Positions 58,726 through 64,000 of a DNA stretch of 64,000 nt are shown here, one piece after another. The DNA is from Rubrivivax rivuli (GTDB lineage Bacteria > Pseudomonadota > Gammaproteobacteria > Burkholderiales > Burkholderiaceae_C): the NCBI RefSeq assembly GCF_004016505.1, contig NZ_SACR01000001.1, forward strand, positions 248,001 to 312,000. The letters run 5' to 3'. The notes under the pieces are model-generated. The model was not told the origin of the DNA. It was given only the letters and a program-made list of their open reading frames with translations, and made no database searches. A program made the translations under genes and the position numbers. The number at the start of each line of letters is the position of its first letter. Position 1 is the first letter of the stretch.

Positions 58726-60768
58726 TCAGCCCGCGCGGGCCTGCGCGAAGGCCACGAACCAGTCGATGCTCTCGGCGTTGGCCATCGCATCGCGCTTGAG
58801 CACCTGCTCGGGCGCGGCGCCGAGCAGCAGCTTCTTCACCGGCAGCTCCATCTTCTTGCCCGAGAGCGTGCGCGGCACGGCCGCCACCTGGAACACCTCG
58901 TTGGGCACGTGGCGCGCCGAGAGCGCCACGCGGATGGCCTGCTTCAGCCGCTGCGTCAGCGCCTCGTCCAGCACCAGACCTTCGCGCAGCACCACGAACA
59001 ACGGCATCCAGCTTTCGCGGCCCAGGTACTCCAGGTCCACCACCAGGCTGTCCAGCACCTCGGGCAGGGCCTCCACCGCGCGGTAGAGCTCGGCCGTGCC
59101 CATGCGCACGCCGTGGCGGTTGATGGTGGCGTCGCTGCGGCCGTAGATCACCGCGCCCACCGAGCCGCTTTCGGGGTGGGGCACGAGGCGGATCCAGTCG
59201 CCGTGGCGCCAGGCCACAGGCTTGCCATCGCGGCCGTCGAACATGTCGAAGTAACTGTCGCGGTAGCGCCGGCCGCCTTCGTCCTTCCAGAAGAAGAGCG
59301 GCATCGAGGGCATGGGCTGCGTGCACACCAGCTCGCCCACCTCGCCCATCAGCGGCTGGCCGTCTTCGCTGTAGGCCTGCACGGCGGCGCCCAGGCAGCG
59401 CACCTGCATCTCGCCCAGGGTCACGGGCAGGCCGCGGTGGCCGGCGACGAACGCGCCGGCGAAATCGGTGCCGCCGCTGATGGGGTTGAGCCAGATCGGC
59501 GCGCCGCCCACCTGCGGCATCTGTTCCCAGATCCAGCGGTAGCCGTCTTCCGACAGCGGGCTGCCCGTGCTGCCCACGGCGCGCAGGCGCGACAGATCGG
59601 CCTGCTGCTGCGGCACCACACCCGCCTTCAGGCAACTGGCGTAGAAAGCCGCGCCGCTGCCGAACCAGGTGACGCCGGCCGCGCCGGCAAAGCGCCAGAG
59701 CGTGCCCCAGTGGGGTGATTTCGACGGCCCGCCGGGGTTGCCGTCGAAGAGGCAGATGGTGGTGCCGCCCAGCAGCGCGCCGAGCTGCGCGTTCCACATG
59801 ATCCAGCCGGTGCTGCTGAACCAGAAGAAGCGTTCGCCCGTCTGCACGCTGGGGAAGACGTCGTTGTGCAAGCCGCCCTTCAGCGCCTCGAGCACGATGC
59901 CGCCGTGGCCGTGCACGATGGGCTTCGGCAACCCGGTGGTGCCGCTGGAATAGACGATCCACAGCGGGTGGTCGAAGGGCAGCCAGGCCGGTGCCCAGCC
60001 CGCAGGCGCATCGCCTTGCAGCAGCGCGGGCCAGTCGTGGGCCCGGGCGTCCTGTGCCTGCAGATCGGCCTGGAAATCGGCCGCGCGGGCGTGGGGGTCC
60101 ACATCGGCCACCAGCACCAGGTGCTGCAGCGTGGGCAGGCCGGCGAGGATCTCGCGCAGCACCGCGCGGCGGTCGTGCGTGACGCCGCCCCAGACCTGGC
60201 CATCCACCGCGAACAGCACCTTCGGCTCGATCTGGCAGAAGCGGTCGAGCACGGCCACGGGGCCCATGTCGGGGCTGCAGACGCTCCAGATCGCGCCCAG
60301 GCTCGCGCAGGCGAGGAAGGCCACGATGGTGTGCGGCGTGTTGGGCAGCCAGGCGACCACACGGTCGCCGCGCTGCACGCCCAGGCCCTGCAAGCGCGTG
60401 GCCAGCACGGCCACCTGGCACTGCAGCTCGGGCCACGAGGTTTCAACAGGCGCTGCCAGGCGCTCGTTCTGGAACACCAGCGCCGGGTGCCCCGCGGCGT
60501 GCGCCGCATCGGCATGGCGCAGCACCTGCTGCGCGTAGTTCAGCTGCGCACCCGGGAACCACACCGCACCGGGCATCACCGGCGCTTCCAGCACGCAGCG
60601 GTGCGGCGTGGGCGACCGCAGGTCGAAGTAATCCCACAGCGATTGCCAGAAGCCCGCCAGGTCGCTCACCGACCACTGCCACAGCGCCTCGTAACTGTCG
60701 GAGCGCAGGCCGCGCGTGGCCTGCAGCCATTGCTGGTAGTCATGCAGGCGGGGCGGCGGCAGGGTCAT
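58726..60768 (-). CDS. Acetoacetyl-CoA synthetase
   Basis: Activates acetoacetate to acetoacetyl-CoA with ATP (acyl-adenylate enzyme). The 680-residue chain matches the AACS family: WFPGAQLNYAQ near residue 90, WIVYSSGTTGLPKPIVHGHG (AMP-binding motif), STGWIMWN, LNPISGGTDFAG, YGRSDATINRHGVRMG and the C-terminal catalytic lysine in SGKKMELPVKK. The ATG overlaps the stop of the upstream binding-protein gene, a stop that itself lies beyond a repeat element. Confidence 0.93.
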   Translation of the reverse strand: MTLPPPRLHDYQQWLQATRGLRSDSYEALWQWSVSDLAGFWQSLWDYFDLRSPTPHRCVLEAPVMPGAVWFPGAQLNYAQQVLRHADAAHAAGHPALVFQNERLAAPVETSWPELQCQVAVLATRLQGLGVQRGDRVVAWLPNTPHTIVAFLACASLGAIWSVCSPDMGPVAVLDRFCQIEPKVLFAVDGQVWGGVTHDRRAVLREILAGLPTLQHLVLVADVDPHARAADFQADLQAQDARAHDWPALLQGDAPAGWAPAWLPFDHPLWIVYSSGTTGLPKPIVHGHGGIVLEALKGGLHNDVFPSVQTGERFFWFSSTGWIMWNAQLGALLGGTTICLFDGNPGGPSKSPHWGTLWRFAGAAGVTWFGSGAAFYASCLKAGVVPQQQADLSRLRAVGSTGSPLSEDGYRWIWEQMPQVGGAPIWLNPISGGTDFAGAFVAGHRGLPVTLGEMQVRCLGAAVQAYSEDGQPLMGEVGELVCTQPMPSMPLFFWKDEGGRRYRDSYFDMFDGRDGKPVAWRHGDWIRLVPHPESGSVGAVIYGRSDATINRHGVRMGTAELYRAVEALPEVLDSLVVDLEYLGRESWMPLFVVLREGLVLDEALTQRLKQAIRVALSARHVPNEVFQVAAVPRTLSGKKMELPVKKLLLGAAPEQVLKRDAMANAESIDWFVAFAQARAG

Positions 60769-62654
60769 GCCGGGTCCGAGGAAGAAGGATCAAGCTTCCC
60801 GCCGCGGAACTGGCTTTGCCAGGCCGCTGGCGGACGGCCCCCTCGGGGGGTAGCGAGCGCCAGCGAGCTTGGGGGCTCCACGCTCACCCAACGGTACCAA
60901 TCGCCGTTGTAGGGGTGGCGGAAGGGGCCGGTGACGTGCGGCCGGCGCAGCTCGGTCATCAGCGGGTGGTAATGCGCGATATAGGGCACGTAGGCCAGCA
61001 TCAGCCGGTTGGCGGCGTGCATCAGTGCCAGGCGCTCGGGCCCGTCGGGCAGCACGCGCTGGCGCTCGTAAAGGCGGTCGAAAGCGGGCAGCTTGAAGCG
61101 CGCGTCGTTGCTCTGGCCGCTGTTGGGGCCGTAGGCCAGGCCGAGGAAAAAGTCGCCGTCGACCTGGCCGCTCCAGATGAAGCCCCACATCATCACCTGC
61201 CCGGCCAGCGAGCGGCGGATGAGTTCACCGAAGGGCGCGATCTCGATCTGCACCCGCAGGCCCACGGCCTTCAGCCGTTTGAACCACAGCTCGCTGCTGG
61301 CGCGCGCACGGCGGTCGGGCGTGAAGGCGATGCGCAGCACCAGGGGCTTGCCGTCGGGCAGCTCACGCCAGCCGTCGCCGTTCTGGTCGGTGTAGCCGTA
61401 CATGTCGAGCAAGGCGCGGGCGCGCGAGGCGCTGGACTGGCCGAACTCGCTGCGCAGCTCGGGCTCGTGCCCATAGGTGCCCGGCGGCAGCATGCTCTGC
61501 GCGGGCAGGCCCAGGCCGTTGAGCACGATGCGCAGCTCCTCGGCGCTGTCGAAGGCCAGCATCACCGCACGGCGCAGCGCCACACGCTCGGGCGCGTTGC
61601 CGCCGACGATGGGGTCGTCGTGGTTGATGAAGGTGTGGGCCACGCCGTTGACCTGCTGCTCGGCGGTGATGCCCTGCCGCGCCAGGAAAGGCGCCAGCTT
61701 GCCCCCCGGCAGGGCCAGGCCGCCCAGGTCGCGCGGCACGGTGAGCACGTCGTGGTCGCCATTCAGGAAGGCGAGCCAGCGCGGCTGGCTCTCTTCGATG
61801 ATGTCGATCTCCACGCGGTCGATGCGCGGCGCGCGCATGCCGGCCAGCTGCCGGGCCAGCGGCTCCAGCCCAGGGCCGGCGCCCACCGTGTGGAACACCT
61901 GCTCGCGGAAGCGCGGGTTGCGCTCCAGCACGATGCGCGAGGCGCGGCGCCACTGCGCCAGGCGGAAGGGGCCGGTGCCCACGGGGTGGGCCATCAGGTC
62001 GTCGGCGTAGGTTTCCACCACCTCGCGCGCGACGGCCCCGGTCATCCACCCGGCCAGCAGCTGGGCGAACCGCGGCGACGGCGCGGCGAGCACGAACTCG
62101 AGCCGGTAGCGGTCGAGCACGCGCAGGCCCGGCACTTCCACGTCGTAGGGGAAGGGCGTCTTGTTCTTCAGCGCCGCGGCGCGCAGCTCGCTCAGGCCGA
62201 GGATCTTCTCGTTCTCGAACAGGTAAAGGTGCTCGGTGCGGATGGCCGGGTCGTAGAAGCGCTTGAAGGCGTAGACGTAGTCGGCGGCCACCAGCTCGCG
62301 CGGCTGGCCCTTGAAGGCCGAGTCGTCGGCGAAGTAGATGCCGCGCTTGAGCGTGAACACGAAACGCTTGAAGTCGGCGCTGGCCTCGGGCAGCGCCTCG
62401 GCCGTCTGCGGCACCAGCACGCCGGGCCGGGCCAGCGGGTCGTAGGCCAGCAGGCCTTCGAAGATGTGCGAGATGACGCGGATCGACGACTGGTCGCCCA
62501 CCCGCGGCGGGTCGAAGCCGGTCTCGGCGAAGTCGAAGGCCACGCGCAGCGTCTTGGCCGCCACGGTGGCGCGCGCCACGCTGGGCAGCGCGCCTTGCAG
62601 CGCCGTGGCCGCGGCCAGCGCGGCCGGGCCCGTGATGAGGCCGCGGCGCTTCAT
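60765..62654 (-). CDS. Peptide-type ABC transporter substrate-binding protein (family 5) with a repeat-encoded tail
   Basis: A 629-residue exported binding protein of the SBP_bac_5 (oligopeptide/dipeptide) family. Signal region MKRRGLITGPAALAAATALQ; body motifs VGTGPFRLAQWRRASRIVLERNP and IDIIEESQPRWLAFLNGDHD. The paralogue upstream ends at VDMEPRA; this protein reads on after the matching VSVEP into PPSSLALATPRGGRPPAAWQ and more, about 36 residues encoded by repeat copy C. ATGA overlaps at both ends. No permease or ATPase for it is in the window. Confidence 0.88.
   Translation of the reverse strand: MKRRGLITGPAALAAATALQGALPSVARATVAAKTLRVAFDFAETGFDPPRVGDQSSIRVISHIFEGLLAYDPLARPGVLVPQTAEALPEASADFKRFVFTLKRGIYFADDSAFKGQPRELVAADYVYAFKRFYDPAIRTEHLYLFENEKILGLSELRAAALKNKTPFPYDVEVPGLRVLDRYRLEFVLAAPSPRFAQLLAGWMTGAVAREVVETYADDLMAHPVGTGPFRLAQWRRASRIVLERNPRFREQVFHTVGAGPGLEPLARQLAGMRAPRIDRVEIDIIEESQPRWLAFLNGDHDVLTVPRDLGGLALPGGKLAPFLARQGITAEQQVNGVAHTFINHDDPIVGGNAPERVALRRAVMLAFDSAEELRIVLNGLGLPAQSMLPPGTYGHEPELRSEFGQSSASRARALLDMYGYTDQNGDGWRELPDGKPLVLRIAFTPDRRARASSELWFKRLKAVGLRVQIEIAPFGELIRRSLAGQVMMWGFIWSGQVDGDFFLGLAYGPNSGQSNDARFKLPAFDRLYERQRVLPDGPERLALMHAANRLMLAYVPYIAHYHPLMTELRRPHVTGPFRHPYNGDWYRWVSVEPPSSLALATPRGGRPPAAWQSQFRGGKLDPSSSDPA
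60788..60878 (+). repeat. Dispersed palindromic repeat, copy C (inside the binding-protein C-terminus)
   Basis: GATCAAG, CGCGGAACTGGCTTTGCCAGG, CCCCCTCGGGGGG and AGCGAGCGCCAGCGAGCTTGGGGG in the same order and strand as copies A and B. The T/A changes in the first hairpin are compensated (CTGGC/GCCAG against CCGGC/GCCGG), which indicates selection or concerted evolution of the hairpin. It forms the 3' end of the minus-strand binding-protein gene. Confidence 0.85.
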
Positions 62655-64000
62655 GCCCGGGGCTCCATGTCCACCAGGTGCCACCAGGTGTTCCAGAAGG
62701 CCGGGCGGCGGTAGCCCACCAGGCCCGGCGCCATGAGGTCGGCCTGGTAGCGGTGGCAGTGCAGCTTGTAGGGCGCGTAGGCCACGGCCAGGCGCTTGGC
62801 CCGATCGAAGAGCGCCAGGCGCTCGGGGCCGTCGGGGATCTGCGCCATGCGTTCGTGGATGGCGTCGAAGGCCGGCAGGCGGAAGCGCGCCAGGTTCTGC
62901 AGACCGGCCTGCGGGCCGTAGTAGCGCGTGAGCATGCCCATGCCGTCGCCGCCCGTGGCGGCCGAGGCCACGCCCCACATCTGCAGCTTGCCGGCGCGCG
63001 CGGCCTTCAGGTTCTCGGGCCACTTGGCGATCTTGAACTCGATGCGCACGCCGATGGCGTCCATGTTGCGCTGCCAGAGTTCGTTGAGCTGGCGGTTCTG
63101 CTGGTCGGGCTGCGTGGCGTACTGCAGCACCAGCGGCCGGCCATCGGGCAGCTCGCGCCAGCCGTCGCCGTCGCGGTCGACATAGCCGTACAGGTCGAGC
63201 AGCGCACGGGCGCGCGCCGGGTCGTAGTCGCTGTTCTCGCTCTTGAAGGCCGGGTCGTAGCCGCTCAGGTGCGGCATCACCGGGCTCTGCGCCGGGATGG
63301 CCATGCCGCGGCGCACGAGGCGGATCTCACGGTCGAGGTCGACAGCCAGGTTCAGCGCACGGCGCAACGCCACCTTCTCGGGCGCGAGGCCGCCGATCAC
63401 CGGGTCGTCCATGTTGTAGAAGGTCATGACGATGTCGGAGGTCAGCACCCGGCGGCCGCGCACGCCCCGCTTGGCCAGGTTGGGCGCGATCACGCCGCCG
63501 GGCATGGCCATGTCGATGAACTCCGCCGGCACGCGGTCGAGCAGGTCGGCCTCGCCGTTCAGGAAGGACAGCCAGCGCGGCTGGCTTTCTTCGATGATGC
63601 TGATCTCCACGCGGTCGAGCAGGGGCACGCGGCGGCCGCGCAGCTTGGCGGCGATGGCCTGGCCTTCGGCATCGTCGGGCGCGGGCTGGGCGTCCCACAG
63701 GCGCTCGCGGTAGTTGGGGTTGCGCGCCAGCACGATGCGTGACGAACGCCGCCAGCTTGCCAGCCGGAAGGGCCCGGTGCCCACCGGGTGCTCGGCGATC
63801 TTGTCCTTGTAGAACTCCACCACCTCGCGCGCCACGCTGCCGTAGAGGTCGCTCACCGCCAGCGTGTCCTGGAAACGCGGGCGCGGCTCTTCCAGGTTGA
63901 ACTGCACCGTGTAGCGGTCGAGCGCGCGCAGGCCCTCGATGGGCGTGTCGTAGCTGAAGGGCTGCTTGCTCTTCAGCGCCTGCTGGCGCAGCGCGGCCAG
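62651..64000 (-). CDS. Peptide-type ABC transporter substrate-binding protein (family 5), partial at the right edge
   Basis: The C-terminal 449 codons of a second SBP_bac_5 protein; the N-terminus and signal lie beyond the window. It is a clear paralogue of the neighbouring gene: VGTGPFRLASWRRSSRIVLARNP, VEISIIEESQPRWLSFLNGEAD, and DLYGYVDRDGDGWRELPDG. The reading frame is open to the edge. It ends naturally at MEPRA and overlaps the next gene by ATGA. Confidence 0.88.
   Translation of the reverse strand: MAALRQQALKSKQPFSYDTPIEGLRALDRYTVQFNLEEPRPRFQDTLAVSDLYGSVAREVVEFYKDKIAEHPVGTGPFRLASWRRSSRIVLARNPNYRERLWDAQPAPDDAEGQAIAAKLRGRRVPLLDRVEISIIEESQPRWLSFLNGEADLLDRVPAEFIDMAMPGGVIAPNLAKRGVRGRRVLTSDIVMTFYNMDDPVIGGLAPEKVALRRALNLAVDLDREIRLVRRGMAIPAQSPVMPHLSGYDPAFKSENSDYDPARARALLDLYGYVDRDGDGWRELPDGRPLVLQYATQPDQQNRQLNELWQRNMDAIGVRIEFKIAKWPENLKAARAGKLQMWGVASAATGGDGMGMLTRYYGPQAGLQNLARFRLPAFDAIHERMAQIPDGPERLALFDRAKRLAVAYAPYKLHCHRYQADLMAPGLVGYRRPAFWNTWWHLVDMEPRA

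Overview
This is a 64 kb chromosomal window of very high GC content. It reads as a betaproteobacterium of the order Burkholderiales, close to the Rubrivivax/Roseateles/Ideonella kind of organism. The strongest clue to lifestyle is a bchE-bchJ pair (33.5-35.8 kb) preceded by a perfect TGT-N12-ACA site, the PpsR/CrtJ consensus, so the organism is probably a facultative phototroph making bacteriochlorophyll. Genes are densely packed: no gene-free stretch exceeds 300 bases, and I saw no tRNA, rRNA, CRISPR array, transposase, integrase or phage gene.

Layout. 0-9 kb: an AmpG-like MFS carrier (cut by the left edge) divergent from a TonB-dependent receptor, a class A beta-lactamase-fold hydrolase, purC, an M14-type deacylase, a small unknown protein and mnmA. 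8.4-11.5 kb: a periplasmic cupredoxin-like protein overlapping a membrane c-di-GMP phosphodiesterase. 11.5-26.6 kb: a nucleotide/DNA scavenging island. It holds an adenosine deaminase; a BMP-type nucleoside ABC importer (four genes), cytidine deaminase, purine nucleoside phosphorylase, an exported DNase I-fold lipoprotein, an exported 5'-nucleotidase lipoprotein and thymidine phosphorylase; and, on the other strand, deoC with a two-domain ALDH16-type aldehyde dehydrogenase. Together these could take extracellular nucleic acid to nucleosides, import them, and degrade deoxyribose to glyceraldehyde-3-phosphate and acetate. 26.7-33.4 kb: a lipase with a DUF6795 partner, a chromate transporter, a DUF3667 membrane protein, and a HAD dehalogenase with a TPR-GGDEF cyclase. 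33.5-42.2 kb: bchE-bchJ, then purB-pyrF running into a large PAS hybrid kinase and a CoxG-like protein. 42.2-51.5 kb: an FHA-EAL protein, a GNAT protein, a LysR-DdpX-LdcA murein-peptide operon, a maltodextrin glucosidase, two adjacent LuxR-type regulators, a Crp/Fnr regulator and an M48 protease. 51.5-58.7 kb: trxC, then an envelope locus with an exported caspase-like protease, two OmpA-like proteins, an Ig-like exported protein, a TonB-C-like exported protein and a hybrid kinase/response regulator pair. 58.7-64 kb: acetoacetyl-CoA synthetase with two tandem peptide-type substrate-binding proteins, the last cut by the right edge.

The most unusual signal is in the caspase locus. The caspase carries the motif FRTRS(F/L) twice between its p20-like core and the following segment. 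The neighbouring OmpA1, Ig-like protein and OmpA2 each carry one copy of (R/Q)TRS(L/F) in a proline/alanine-rich linker after the signal peptide. A metacaspase-like enzyme cutting after Arg at this motif, in itself and in its exported neighbours, would explain the pattern; this is a hypothesis from sequence reading. Other notable signals are a three-copy translatable palindromic repeat, one copy of which has apparently replaced a stop codon and added about 36 residues to a binding protein; three TTCACC boxes spaced exactly 22 bp apart before a LuxR gene; and near-perfect palindromes abutting the mnmA start codon.
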